Source of the DNA: Mermis nigrescens
Taxonomy: Eukaryota; Nematoda; Enoplea; Mermithida; Mermithidae
DNA: 64,000 bases
Direction of reading: 5' to 3'
Assembly: GCA_036768485.1 (NCBI GenBank)
Contig: JAVLUZ010000157.1
Coordinates: 12,834,342 to 12,898,341, forward strand
A program made the translations under genes and the position numbers. Below, piece by piece: positions 11,601 through 23,600 of this stretch (its first letter is position 1; every line of letters starts with the position of its first letter). Below the pieces are notes generated by a model that saw only the letters and a list, made by a program, of their open reading frames with translations, was not told the DNA's origin and did no database searches.

Positions 11601-14011
11601 TTTTTGATGCCAATGGATAGTGCTTGATGAGAAACGTCGAAAAATGGTGTTTTTATCGCCATACCACCATTTTTAAGGCCATATTTCGACCTTCAAAAAA
11701 ATCTTGCACCCCCCCCCAGAATTTTCTGTTGCCCACGTATGGCTGAGAGGCTTTTTTACATATATGCTCATGTTTATGTAACTCAATTCGAAGCACATAT
11801 TGCGTCTACGTTGCAACAAAAAAACATAGTTATTAGCATTAAAACATTTAAAAGCCGAGGTCGGACCCGATGTTCCTTAAATTCGTAAACCGGACCCGAA
11901 AATTCAAAAATTTCGAACCCGAACTCGACAAATCCAGAAAATCGAACCCGGCATATCCCTAATTTGTCGGAGTAATTTTAGAATATGGTCCGAACAAAAA
12001 CGTCCAGAAATCCATGAAACCTGTCATAAAAACGAATTTTCCAGCTAGGTAACCTTAAAAAAAGCAGCGAAAAATTCCGATTGAAAACCATCCATTATTT
12101 CTCGGGATATCCAAGATTCGCATAAAAATGTCACACTTTCGAAACATTTTCATTAAGAAGTTAAAAAGAAACTTGAGTTTTTCTTGTAAAAAATTAACTC
12201 TTTTGGGACATGTTCGACATTTTGAGTATGAATATGGAAATAATACAGCGAAATTTTCTCGTGACTGAGGCATATGCCAATTTATTTTTATACATTCATG
12301 CAAATTTGCGCATAAATGCATATAAATCTACCTATTCAAGCAGAAAGCAGCTGAACGAAGACCTAAGTGGGAGTGTGTCGACCTAAAGCATCTTTAAGGC
12401 TTATAGCATCTAAACTAAGCCTAAGCCAGAGAATAATGAGGTAAAGTATGCGAATTAAGAGTTGACATTGAAGATGCCTATGGTCCTTTGACATTTAAAA
12501 TACTAATTTTAATGTCCTATAGCTCCGGTTAACATAGGGTCGTCTTTTATCGAATATCTTTTTCGACCATTTCTCTTGAACAATCCTACAACTAATAAGT
12601 TTAAATTATATTCGTACCTATCAAAATGTGTATTTTTTGTTTGGACAATATTACAAACTCTAGGCTAGCGTGCTGTTCTTCGTCCAAGAATAGATTGAAA
12701 GAATATGACATTTCAAAAGTCGCTAGAGGATATCTCCTCATACCGCAAAAATGCGTGTATGGGAGGTAAGAATTTCAAGTTATAGAAATGGGTGAAATGA
12801 GCGTAGTACCTATTTAAGTATGCACCTATCGAACCTGTTTTTGGTAGCGGTGAGGGCTTTGTTTTCTCCAAGTTTGCGACCACCACCTTCAGTTGTATTT
12901 CTTGCACCTGCCTTCCAAGGATCAGGCGTAATAACTTTTCCCAGCTTCTTTCACCTTAAATAATAACAAGTCTTTTTCATTTGTGGCTCAAATAAAGAGT
13001 CGCCGGAAAATGGGAAAAACGCCATAAAAATAAAATATACCAAACGGAAAAAATGAATTTTTCGCTTTGAACTATCATAAAAATATAGGTATTTCTAGTG
13101 AAGGCCAAGCTTGAATCATAAATCCAGATAATCTACGCCTATTTCGCCATAGGAAAAGAATGAAAGGTCCATAAAGTATGTACCTACATACATACCCGTA
13201 ATGGGGGGAAAGAAAGATGGGGTGCCGGGGGAAATTTTTGTTCCTCCCAAGGGTCCCCCAAGGGGAAAAATGGAAAACTGGCGAAGTGCGTCTGAAACAA
13301 CGCCAACCGGGTTTTCAGCGTACTTTTGAGCTAATAAATTCGACATTTTCCAGCACTTCGCTGTCTTCTAAAACGCTAAAAATCGCTCAAATTTGAATGA
13401 GACATAGAGCGCATGTCAATCTTTTTCTGGTGCTAGGCCTGATTCACTGCTCAGCTATCGTTTTTGCCTTTTAGCTCACTCAAAACAGCTCAAGACAAGG
13501 GAAACCTTGAATTTTCCGGAACTCAGCTCGTATTTATTGCACTTATAGCCCGCTCAAATTTGAGCTTGACATGCAAATATGTTAATCCGGCGATTGACGC
13601 CGAATTTATCGTTATATTTGTTTTTTCTCTGTAAAGCGAGCGCAATGATTAACTACAAAGGCAAGAGATAAGAAATACTTCGTCGATTAAGTGATAAGAA
13701 ATCAGCTTAAATGATAAATTTACTGTATATCAGTATGAAATAAAGTGAAAATTTTTTTAAAAATTTCCTTGAAATTTTTCTTCGCTATCGTATAGAGCTC
13801 GCCGAGGTAGGCTCAAATCCGCCTTAATTTTCGCCTATCTCCTAATGGTTCTCGAGATATCTGGCCCCCATAAATTTTCGGCACCCTCCCCGAGATAAAT
13901 CCTGGTTAAGGGCCGGCCTACATATACAAGTTATCAATAGAAATTGAATGAAAAAATCAACTTAGAGGTAAAGTAACAAATCAATCGTAACTCACAAGTC
14001 TCACAGACCAT
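8674..14011 (-). CDS. CRIPT: CRIPT, cysteine-rich PDZ-binding protein (3 exons, frame broken in A-runs)
   Basis: Exons: 13996-14011, 12835-12954 and 8674-8840, with introns of about 1.0 and 4.0 kb. Exon 1 encodes MVCETC and stops at a GTGAGT donor. Exon 2 follows TTATTTAAG and encodes GKVITPDPWKAGARNTT and the GRKLGENKALT segment. Exon 3 follows ACATTTTTGTAG and encodes VHQAGSHYCQGCAYKKGICA and MCGKK. Total about 303 nt matches the usual 101 residues. CXXC pairs (CETC, CKIC, CQGC, CAMC) are all kept. In other animals CRIPT is a small zinc-binding protein that binds PDZ domains and is a component of the minor spliceosome. The frame breaks at three short A-runs (plus-strand 12949-12951, 8822-8826 and 8697-8701); one extra A at each would align to the family. 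The exon 2 donor (GTTCGA) is weak. Assembly error seems likelier than decay, but a pseudogene is possible. Confidence 0.85.
9606..9940. mobile_element. head-to-head pair of family A elements (long inverted repeat)
   Basis: Two family A bodies in opposite orientation meet at GCCATATGGC (about 9769). The left arm starts CACACCTAGGCG and the right arm ends ACGCCCAGCCGTG. Each arm is about 165 bp, so the transcript would fold into a long hairpin. It lies inside the CRIPT second intron. Confidence 0.65.
9949..10091. mobile_element. hAT-type miniature element, family C
   Basis: A 143-bp element with perfect 14-bp terminal inverted repeats, CAGGCACGTAGCTG and CAGCTACGTGCCTG. TACATATC lies immediately to the left and, after one extra base, to the right (10093-10100), as expected of an 8-bp hAT target duplication. 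It is inserted among family A copies. A second copy lies at 44463-44634. Confidence 0.8.
10164..10397 (-). mobile_element. hAT-type miniature element, family A
   Basis: Starts CATATGTGGGCAGC and ends ACGCCCTGGTGTG. Immediately left (10098-10163) is the right part of another copy in opposite orientation, so the two share the palindrome CCCATATGTGGG. Confidence 0.6.
10398..11482. other. CRIPT intron 2 sequence without recognisable genes
   Basis: AT-rich non-coding sequence with a short ATT microsatellite at about 10571-10600. I see no coding or RNA feature. Confidence 0.5.
11483..11741 (+). mobile_element. hAT-type miniature element, family A (best-preserved insertion)
   Basis: A 259-bp element with a perfect 8-bp target duplication GCTGAGAG (11475-11482 and 11742-11749). 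It starts CACACCTGGGCG and ends GCCCACGTATG. This copy fixes the element boundaries for the whole family. Confidence 0.85.
12361..12430. repeat. fragment of Foldback-like arm repeat
   Basis: Contains GTCGACCTAAAGCATCT and ACTAAGCCTAAGCC, matching the arms of the element at 47566-48637. Confidence 0.5.
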
Positions 14012-14486
14012 GGAGAATATCGCAAAAGAAGAGCAATAGGTAAAAGTACTGAACTAGCGTTACTCAATAACAAAGAAGTTACAGGCAATGGGAACGAGGT
14101 TTTCGCTGAAATCAAAGTCGTAGTTGGGTATGTGTTGTGAACAAGAAAGCGAGGCAATCATTTTTAAATCAGGTATGCATTCGATAAGATACAGAGGGAA
14201 CAAGTCAATCTTCAGATAGTCAAATATAAAGTCTGCGCGTTGATTATCTGTGCTAAAAATAATGGCTTTTCAAAGAAAGATGTCGGCTGACCATCCTCAC
14301 TACATACACAATGCTATCATCTTAGTCTGTTACAGTACTTGTAGGTGTATAGTAAATTTTGCCAGGTGTTAAACTTATGAATTAAAGACATTTTTAGTTT
14401 TCTCGCAATTGTTGGAGGTATATACGTGTGACATGCAGGCTTCAAGTGATCTGTCTATCTCGCCTAGGTACCGTTAATCTATTTGA
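14012..14486. promoter_or_regulatory. upstream flank of CRIPT (no motif identified)
   Basis: Sequence between the CRIPT start codon and the truncated LINE. It should hold the CRIPT 5' UTR and promoter if the gene is active. I see no clear core-promoter element. Confidence 0.25.
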
Positions 14487-16434
14487 TTTCTAGTTTCTGC
14501 AAATCTATAAAAAGAGAAACCAAAAATTTTTACGCTAAAGAAGAATTAGAAGTTTTGAAATCAGGCGATATCCGTAACTTTTACAATTTTGTTAATTCTC
14601 GTTTAAAAATCAGGAAAGTTTATTTCCCCGACTTTATCTAATGGTATTGAATTAGATGACGATCATGTAAAAGCTAATCATTTTAACTCATATTTTGCCT
14701 CTGTTTTCACTGTTGATGATCAAAATCTTCCTGTTTTTCAGGCTCGTACTTTTTCTTCGTTAGCAGAAATGAATTTCGATGTAGACACCGTTTACAGAGC
14801 TATTCGCGAATCTAAACCAAGTACTGCATGTGGCTCCTGATGGCCTATGCTCATTTTTTATTAAAAAACTAGGTTATTTGCTTTCTCCTCCTCTTGCTTC
14901 CATCTTTGAAACTTCTTTCGATCAGGTTCAATTCCAAAATTGTGGTATCAAGCAAACGTAATTCCAGTTTTCAAAAATAAAGGTGATTCTGCTTGTGTAG
15001 AAAATTATCGTCCGATTTCGTTGTGTTGCTCTCCTTGTAAAATTATGGAAAAAATTGTTAATAAAAAGATTCTGGATTACTTAAATATAAATAATTTACT
15101 TTCTCCTCTCCAATTTGGATTTTTAAAAGGTCGATCATGTGAAATGCAATTGCTAAAGTGTAAAAACGAATGGGCATAATTTATTGATAGAAAATCTACT
15201 GTAGATGTAATTTTTATCGACTTTAAAAAAGCTTTCGATTCTTTATCGCACACAAAATTACTTCATAAACTTTCTGCATATGGTCTAAATGGTTTTCTTT
15301 TCAACTGGCTTAAATCTTTTTTATCCTCTCGATCTCAGTGCGTTGTTGTTAATAGTTCTTTTTCAGATAGCTTTAATGTAACTAGCGGCGTCCCGCAAGG
15401 GAGCGTGATAGGGCCAACCCTTTTTCTGATTTACATTAATGATTTATGTGATAATATGAGTAGTCGTATTCGGTTATTTGCTGACGATGTTAAAATGTAT
15501 AATTTGTCCTCTTCTAAAACTATACTTCAAAACGACCTTAATAAGCTTTATACATGGTCGCGTGAATGGCAGCTTCAGATATCTATTGATAAATGCTCAG
15601 TTTTGTACATGGGTTATAATAATCCTAAACATCAATATTTTATTGGAAATCAACTTTTACCTTCTGATTCTGACTGTGTCCGCGATTTAGGTGTTCTAAT
15701 GTCTCAAAATTTGAAATTTCAGCAGCACTATCATGAAGTGATTAAAAAAGCTTCTCAGCGATCCAGTCTGATACTGAAGTTATTCTTCTCTCGTGATCAT
15801 AAAATTTTGTCTCGTGCTTTTGTTGTATATGTTCGTCCGCTTTTAGAGTACTGCTGTACCGTTTGGAGTCCTTATCGTATTCGAGATATTGATCGTATCG
15901 AGCGAGTTCAGCGCAAGTTTACCCGTTGTATTTTTGGTTTTAACAGTGGTTTGTCATATAATGATCGTTTAAAAAGTCTGTCGTTAGAACGTCTCGAAAT
16001 ACGCCGTATTCGTTTTGCTTTATCCTTTTATTATCAGATTATTAATGGAAAATCACACATTCTCTGTGACGAGTTTTTCGCATTTAATCGCAACTATACT
16101 CGCTCTGTCAATAACCTTAAACTGACTGTTCCAGTAGCTCGTTCAGATATTCTCAAGTATGATTTCAGTCATAGATATGTGAATCTGTGGAATTCACTTC
16201 CAGTTGATGTTGTAAATTCACCTAGCTTAGAAATTTTTAAACGCAAACTAAATGCTTTTGATTTTTCTGTTCATCTGAAGGGGCACGTGTAAGTTTTCAC
16301 GTTCGTGACTGCGTGTCCCGTTGCTGACGTTTTAGTCATATATCGTTTTATCATATCTTTGTATCGTACGCTGTGTCTTTATTTTTACCATGTCTTGTAC
16401 GTTTTGCAATAAATCTTTGTTGTTGTTGTTGTTG
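14487..16434 (+). mobile_element. 5'-truncated non-LTR retrotransposon (LINE), reverse-transcriptase part
   Basis: Matches the minus-strand LINE at 49190-53160, starting abruptly at about 14487 (5' truncation). The translated core (14940-16292, one frame) shows the GSVIGPTLFLIYINDL block and the FADD catalytic box, then a C-terminal region with YCCTVWSPY. It ends in a (TTG)n tail at 16417-16434, after AATAAA. Breaks: an in-frame TAA at 15177-15179 where the other copy has a lysine codon, and a compensating insertion and deletion at about 14838 and 14920. The PHD-type ORF1 and short-repeat tail of the sister copy suggest the CR1/Jockey superclade; the clade is not resolved. Confidence 0.85.
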
Positions 16435-16530
16435 ATTTTTTTGAAAAAGTTCAAAATGACAACAAATGCACAAAACATATCCTACAAGAACAATATTTTA
16501 GAGTAGGTAGATAATAGCAAGGTACATACA

Positions 16531-16764
16531 TATAGTCTGTTTCATTTAACTTTGCGGTTTTCTTTTAAATTTTTCCGTAAGAATCAAGCTACAAAAGTGG
16601 TTTAAGATTTTGATGCAGTAATGCGACTTAACAATGGCATATGTCTCCATGTGACTCGATATACTGTAAAATATAATCTTTACCCCACTAGTTTAACACA
16701 CTTTTTGTAGTGACTTTAAATATTTTCAATTCAAAAACCTCAAAGCTGAATGAAACAGACTATA
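16531..16764. mobile_element. small inverted-repeat element (TATAGTCTGTTTCATT ends)
   Basis: A 234-bp element whose left end TATAGTCTGTTTCATT is mirrored by AATGAAACAGACTATA on the right, with further inner similarity (ACTTTGCGG and CCTCAAAGC). The TA-flanked ends hint at Tc1/mariner, but no transposase is present. Confidence 0.55.
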
Positions 16765-17288
16765 GGTACAAACCGATGAGTTATAGGATATCCCTTTAAA
16801 GGCATATTTCAGTTGCAGGCTTTTTCCAATTTCGCTTAAGTCGAAGAACCAGTTAACGAAGATTAAATGACAAAAATTCTACATACGTTGGAGTACAGAA
16901 GTGATTTCTTGTTGTTGGATTCGACTTTCGCGATTGGAAAAGTTTTTCTGAAATATATATGTAGGTATGCCTTTGACATGTTTCAGTCTTATAGTCCATT
17001 GAGGTTTTTTAAAAAATTGAAAGTTCCTACAAGTGGTTTAAACTATGAGTATGTACATCTGTAATACTCTACGCGTTACGGCGAGACAATGGCTATAGCT
17101 AAACCACTTTACTACCTCAAAAGTTTAAACAACTTTTCTAGCCTCATCCATGCGGATTAAATTCAAAAGAAAGCCGCAACGTCAAATGGAACAGACTAAA
17201 GGCGGTAAGCCTGCAATTTATTAGCCACCTTTGTTTCCTCATTCGTGAGGATTAAATCCAGAGAAAGCCATAACTGGCAGTACCAACC
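16765..17288. other. intergenic sequence with related inverted-repeat fragments
   Basis: Contains a partial end GGAACAGACTAAAGG near 17188 and no supportable gene. Confidence 0.35.
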
Positions 17289-17724
17289 CACAGTCTGTTT
17301 CAAAAAAGACTTTTTACAGTATAGTGCTTCGAAAGTATTATATTAGCAACACCGCCAATAGCAGTTTCTTAGTATCCGCCTCTCGCATCAACTGATTCGC
17401 TAGTTGTAAAATGATCGGTGTAACATTAAAGACTTCATAGGCGATTCCCTATATGATCCATCGGTATTGCTACTCACTACACGGCGAGAAATACGGAGTT
17501 CGACTCCGTCGGCGTGTAAGTATTTTTCGAGTGCGAAGCTGCCGGTTGCGGTCCCACAGCTCTAAGAGCAAAACTGACCCAGAGTGCCAATGCACAAGGA
17601 TTAGATCCAAATAACGCGCAATAGATAGCCAACTGGACGAAAGCCTTCACGCTGATTGGCTGAATTCTTACTGCATCCTAATCACCTTACTGAGAAAAGT
17701 CTCAAGAATTTTGAAACAGACTAT
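17289..17724. mobile_element. small inverted-repeat element related to 16531-16764
   Basis: Left end CAGTCTGTTTCAAAAAAG is mirrored by TTTTGAAACAGACTAT on the right, and the inner AGACTTTT pairs with AAAAGTCT. The 436-bp interior is non-coding. Confidence 0.5.
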
Positions 17725-20242
17725 CGTGCGAATTGATTTTCTGATACATTAACTCAGTTCAACGTGCCCTACGCTGTCCGGAGGCATAATGAATCACTAT
17801 ATTGGCGTTTTTTCTTCCTTATTCATGTGTCCAAAACTTTGTCTAGCCTCGTTTTGGCTTCAGTTACATCGTTTTTAATGGTTTAGCTTGTTGAGAAGTT
17901 CCAGAGTAGTAAAAATAAGCATTTTTTGGCCCATTCAAACTGATATCTTAAAAACTCAAAATGGGAAATAAAGGTTCTAATGGAAAATTTAGTGGTTTGT
18001 TCCTTTCCAGCTTTTCAAATGCAACCCATGGATGTGTTTAACACGGCAGAAATCTACTCTTTCTTGTTTTGCATGAATATCCTCCACCAGGCGCCTATTC
18101 CTATGCATTGTAATAGTTTTTTAGTTGTACCTCTTTCAAAAATAATTTTCACAGAAAATAACATACATATTTAGAAACAGCATAAGAAATTGTACTAAAT
18201 GAAAGTGATAACTGTCACAGCATGTAAAGAACGTGCAGCTTAAAGGGACTAGGAGTTTTATACGTTTAGTGTCACCTTTAAAGTTTTAGTTTACAGACAA
18301 AATATACAAAAACTCAGCGCATGTAAGAATAGACAATACGAGTAGGTACGTTTAAATCACAGTCGTATTTCATTTAAATAATGCGGGCACGGGTTCACCA
18401 CGCTTTAGCGTCGCACCACTAAAACAAAAACGCCATTCGTTACATGTTTAATCATCTCTATGAAAAGCAAAACTAGTAAAAAGCACATAGATGGGTAAAG
18501 TGAGCATTATAGGAGACGTGATATTCTGGAAATGGAAATGTCAGACAAGATGGTAGTAATAACATGCATTTTTCACCTAGAATCACATTAAATTAATTCT
18601 TAGAAGCGACTGTTCACAACTCCTCGCTTAGCAAGCTCATTTTTAAATTAAATTTTCCTGTATTATATACCTATTAACCGAACTTCGCTTAAAACTCGAA
18701 TAAAAAGACTTGTGTTATCCTAAAATTGCAATAGAGCGAAACGTGACATTTTGTCCGGAAAACTATTACTTTTTTCAGACATTTAAATACTTATTTTAAG
18801 TAGATTTGAAACTGCTTATCCGATACCCATGGAAAAATTAGGAAAGCCACACTCATATCTACACATACACACTGGGGTTATGGGGGCTTATCCCCCCTAC
18901 CAGGACTTTCGAAGGCATACGCCCCTCACCCGGGCCGCCTTGGGACCAAAGCTGTTGCTCAAACCATGAAAAAGCGTTAAATGACGTCTAACGGTATCAC
19001 AGTAGACTGTCCAATTAATTCATCCAGGCAAGTTCCTTCAATTATTTTGTATATTTTTGATGTCGCAGGTCACTTATTCGCCCTTATTGTTATCTGTTTT
19101 CAGAGCAATTTTAAGCAAAAATATTAGTGTAAAATGAAATAACACGAATTAAGTATCAAAATGTGTAATAATTTAATATTAAATAGGTGAAAAAATTACT
19201 CATTTATTCCCCCCAGGAAACCCGATTTACCCTCCCAGAACTTTCGACCGTGTTCATGCATGACTCATTTATAGTAAGAAAATAAGGGCATGCAGTATGA
19301 AACTTCTTCTTCATTTTTAGGATTTTACTGCCTCAAACTTTAGCTCAAAACTCCCTTTCAAGCCATATTGCCATACATGCACATGGGGAGTGAGGGAGAC
19401 ATTACCCCCACCCCCCGAAGGGTCAGCCGAACAGGTATTGTCCGACGATTTTGAGCTGCGGAACGTTTTCTGCATCATTTTTGAGGTCAAAAGCGGTAAA
19501 AACGTCAAAATTTTTCCGGCGCTTCGCGCCAGATCAGAACTTTTAAGTACTTTTTACTCATAAAGCGCCCAAAAGTTTTTGAATTTTATAGTGTTAAAAG
19601 TGATAGAATGCAGTCAAAATGGACTTTAAAAGTGCTTTTAAAATGCGATATTACCACGAAAAAACATTTTATAGGCTATTTTGACAATTTTGATAGTTAA
19701 GACAGCAAAAAAATTGTGAAAGGTAAATCACCTCTTTTGGATTTTTATGATTTCAACCCCCCTCCTGCCGACCCTGACCTTGTGCACCTATGGTATATTG
19801 CGTTGTAATTTCCGGTAGCAAATAGGTATCTGTTTTAACTGCTGCAGACCATGCATTTCCCCCAAATTTAAATCGAAAATCAGGACATTTTCTCGACTTT
19901 CTACCAAAAAAAATAATAAATGATCAGCAATAACTACTCAGCTCAGCTTGCAATTTTGAGCGGGGACCAAGGTAAATTAAAGATCGATTTATGCCCTTTG
20001 AACCCACTGCGCTCGTCAGTCACTAATTTTTTTGTCACAAGGCACATCAGGTGAAATTTGAGAAGTTTTTAGTCCACTTTCATCTATTTGTAATTTATGC
20101 CAAAAAATATGATATAAAATACAGCTCCCCGTAAAAAGTATAATTCAATTCCGCCAAATTTCCGAAACAGTCAGACACATTATGGTCTGCTAAGCAATTG
20201 ACTGCCGTAGTATAAAGCGAAACAATTTTCTTATTCACCTAG
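17725..20242. other. intergenic region between INTS14 and the LINE
   Basis: About 2.5 kb of AT-rich sequence with transposon scraps: a GGCGCTTCGCGCC palindrome at about 19515 and C-rich element ends at about 18870 and 19380. No ORF here has exon boundaries or recognisable protein similarity. Confidence 0.4.
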
Positions 20243-20639
20243 CAGTGTTTTCTTGTACTCAGCAAAGATTTTTCCCGATGTACAAAGACTTCGAGACCAT
20301 CTTTGTACATGTACAAAGATTTTTGGGAAGACAAAAATTACAAAAAAGGTCTAAAATTCGCAGGAAATTCGGCGCTTCGCGCCGAAACGAGTGATTGTAT
20401 GTTCTATTTATCTTTATAATGGCAGAAATTGCATTTCGAAAAGAAAAATGTCAAATTTTTCAGCGCTGCGGGCCGTTTTAAGACGATTTTTAGTGATTTT
20501 GCCCTTAGGGACCAAGAAATTAACTAAAATACACTACCAAAAGTCGAGCAACTCAGTTTTTGCCGTGTACAAAAAGTACAAAAGACATTTAGGGTCCATC
20601 TTTGTACATGTACATACGGACCTTGTACAAAAAACACTG
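20243..20639. mobile_element. hAT-type miniature element, family B, inserted at the INTS14 stop codon
   Basis: A 397-bp element with ends CAGTGTTTTCTTGTAC and GTACAAAAAACACTG. Flanks are TCACCTAG (20235-20242) and TCTACGAG (20640-20647), a 5/8 match. It contains the GGCGCTTCGCGCC palindrome and repeated TTTGTACATGTACA motifs. The INTS14 reading frame enters it from the right. Confidence 0.7.
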
Positions 20640-23600
20640 TCTACGAGATGGAATTCAAAGGAGTACCTCAACATCTTAAGGATATAGCTGACGTGGTCAC
20701 GTTGAACGGAAGTCAGAGCATCAGTCTCTTTTTCGCTCATCAATGATTCTTTCAAATAATTTACAAAGTCAGTGCAGCCCAACGATAAAGCATAATTAAG
20801 AGTTCGATTAAGCTCCTAAAAAATAATCTATTAGAATGTCACGCACAAGTGTATTTGACAGAGGGAAACTTGAGGCAAAAAGTAATTAGAAAATACAGCA
20901 AGAGCACAAATAGAGGAAATCGTGGACCAAAGCAACGAATGGTCCTACCCACACATGGAGGGGGGGTCTGGGGGTATACAGCCCCTGCAGAAGTTAAAAA
21001 CCCATGCATATTACTGTAGACCCCAGAAGTCTATTTTTAGGAACATTTTCGACAATTTTTGACAATTTTTGGCTATTTCAACCCCCCACAAGAATTCTCT
21101 TGCTGCCAATGTATGGTCCCACAGGATCTAGTAATGGACATATTTAACGCAGTCTGAGTTATTGCAGGAATATAACCAGGTTCCAATTTTTATTTAATCT
21201 TTTCTCATCTATATGCGACCAGACATGCACGGCATAGAAATTTGGGAGGCGCGAAAAAAGTGCCTATTTGGATTTAAAAAACGGTGGATATGCGTCAAAA
21301 ACATCATTTTTTCGGCGTTTCTGATGATGCTCTATCTTTCTAAAGCGTAACAGCATAAATAATTCCGAAAAAATTATCAAATTCGAGTAAATTGACCAAA
21401 ATATGGTCAAAAATGAGTAATGGCGTGAAGCGCCGGAAATTTGACACTTTCGAGCAAATAGATAGCTAAAAACGCTTAAAACAGCACCTTCTCAGCAATT
21501 GTTAAAGAATTTTTAGGAAATTGCGAATTCTGAGGTAAAAACCTTTCCCCAAGATCATGCACTTAGTATGCGACTCATTAAACATTTTTGCGGACAAAAT
21601 AAGTAATTTACTAAATTGTAACCAGCCGTGCACACATGGAAAATTTTAAGCAATAGCCAAGCACAAACGGTTTTTTGCGCTTAAAGACAATAATTTTAAC
21701 AACGTTTTTCAAGTTTTTGAAAAATTTTCTGCGCTGGTTCCACATCACCTGTTTTTTGTGTCCCCATGACGCAAAAAACATGTTTTGCTGTGCTAAAATG
21801 AACTTTCTGACGACTAAACTTCTTTTGAGCACCTTCTGTACGATAGACATTTTTTGCAGAACAAATTTTAGCCAGGTATCTAGGATAATAGGTAATCCGC
21901 ACATAAGCAAACTTGAAAAGATAAAGTGACAGTATATAGTAATCCAAAAATTTTCAACATAATCATTACACGGGTAAAGTCAAAAATCTTGGCGATCCTG
22001 TGGTTCCAGAAATTCAAAGGTCACAATGGATCAATTCTCGTCATTAATTAATAAATTCTATCAATTAAGGTCAAATATCAAGGAGAAATAAAAAAAATTG
22101 AAAATGAAGAAAGGATTTTGGTTTCTATGTGTTTCTATTTTCCTATTTATTTTTCCAATTTTTTTCTGTTCTAATTTTCCTTTTCCTAATTCAAACCCTC
22201 TTCCCAGGCCCATGTGAGCTCATTATTCACGTTCGCTGTGTTCACAACTATAATAAGCGCGATACGGATTACCTGGTAAAATAAGGCGTCTTTTTCGGGT
22301 AATTTCTTCAGATAGCGCGCAATCTTCTGGATATCGGACTAAAAACAGACGCATTTGAGCAAGCTCAACAGGATATTTTTGAGTAAACAGGTGATGTAAA
22401 TGAAGAATTAGATTCACATAATATGAGGTGGGCCGAAAAACGACAAAAAACGTCCCTTTCCGCTAAATTTGACTCTCTTTTCATTCCCACTTTTTAGACA
22501 TAGCTTATGTACATCCAAAATTATATCACTTACATATTGTATACATAAGCAGGTGCATTCCGTTTTCCACAATGCATCGAGAATTATACATGTCGTTGTT
22601 TAAAAACAAAAACAATATTCATTTTGGATTAGAAGGCAAACATCAGGCTTCATCGTTTTTTTTAATTAAAAGGCCTCGAATCATACATTTAACGGCTCGA
22701 AATTTTAGAGGGGGGTCACCGGCCATTTTTAGATGGGGGATGGGTAGAAAATCTCCGATTTTTGACTGAAAACGGCCAAAAATACTTAAAATCTTCCAAA
22801 AGTATTTTCTAAAAATCGAAGGGGGTCAAAAATTTTTTTGGCTTTAGGGGGATGGGGGACAACAAGTTTTGGATGAGGGATTCCCATCCCCTCTGTTACA
22901 TATATGCCTCTAATCTCCTCGCGCCGTTGAAAATGTCCTACTACACACCCATTCAAAATTCTAAGCCGTTTCGCATGTCCATATCTAGGCGTGGGGCGGG
23001 GGGTTTGAAGGTATGCACCCCGAGAGACCAAAATACTCCCCAGAATTCAATTTTTGAAATTGTTTTTGTTTTTTCGCAATTTTTGATGCCAGTGGATAGT
23101 GCTCGATGAGAAACGTTGAAAAATGGTGTTTTTTCGCCATAGCACCATTTTTAAGGCCATTTTTGACCTTTGAAAAATCTTGCATCCCCCAGAATTTCGT
23201 TGCCGCCCACCTATGGCATGTACCAATATAACGAGAATTGGTCAAAGACTTGTGCGAGTATGCAGGAATATGTGAGTCGCAAAAAGGCATAAAAAATACA
23301 TTTTTTCTTTAGGTGGGTACCTGTAAGCCATAATTATGTATCCACGACTGCGATGAGGATGAATAACTAGGCTTGGGTTCAGCACCCATAGAAACGCGTC
23401 GAACAGGTGGCTGACTTACAGTACCCTGAGAATCGTACGGTAAATATGACATTTTTCTAAAGTCGTCTAGCCAAGGAATACAAGTTAATCCTAAACAGTG
23501 CGTACACGAATTTAATGATGATGAAATAAGTATAGGCATTAATAATTAATTCAATATAATAATTTACTGATAATCAATTCCGATGCAATACAATATAATA

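Noticed and set aside
12713..12907. 64-codon minus-strand ORF
   Set aside because: Wrong-frame reading of CRIPT exon 2.
17490..17515. tRNA T-arm-like GGAGTTCGACTCC
   Set aside because: The stem pairs but loop size and upstream arms do not fit a tRNA.
22223..22417. 64-codon minus-strand ORF
   Set aside because: Wrong-frame reading of INTS14 exon 7 (22273-22338); the correct frame matches the family.
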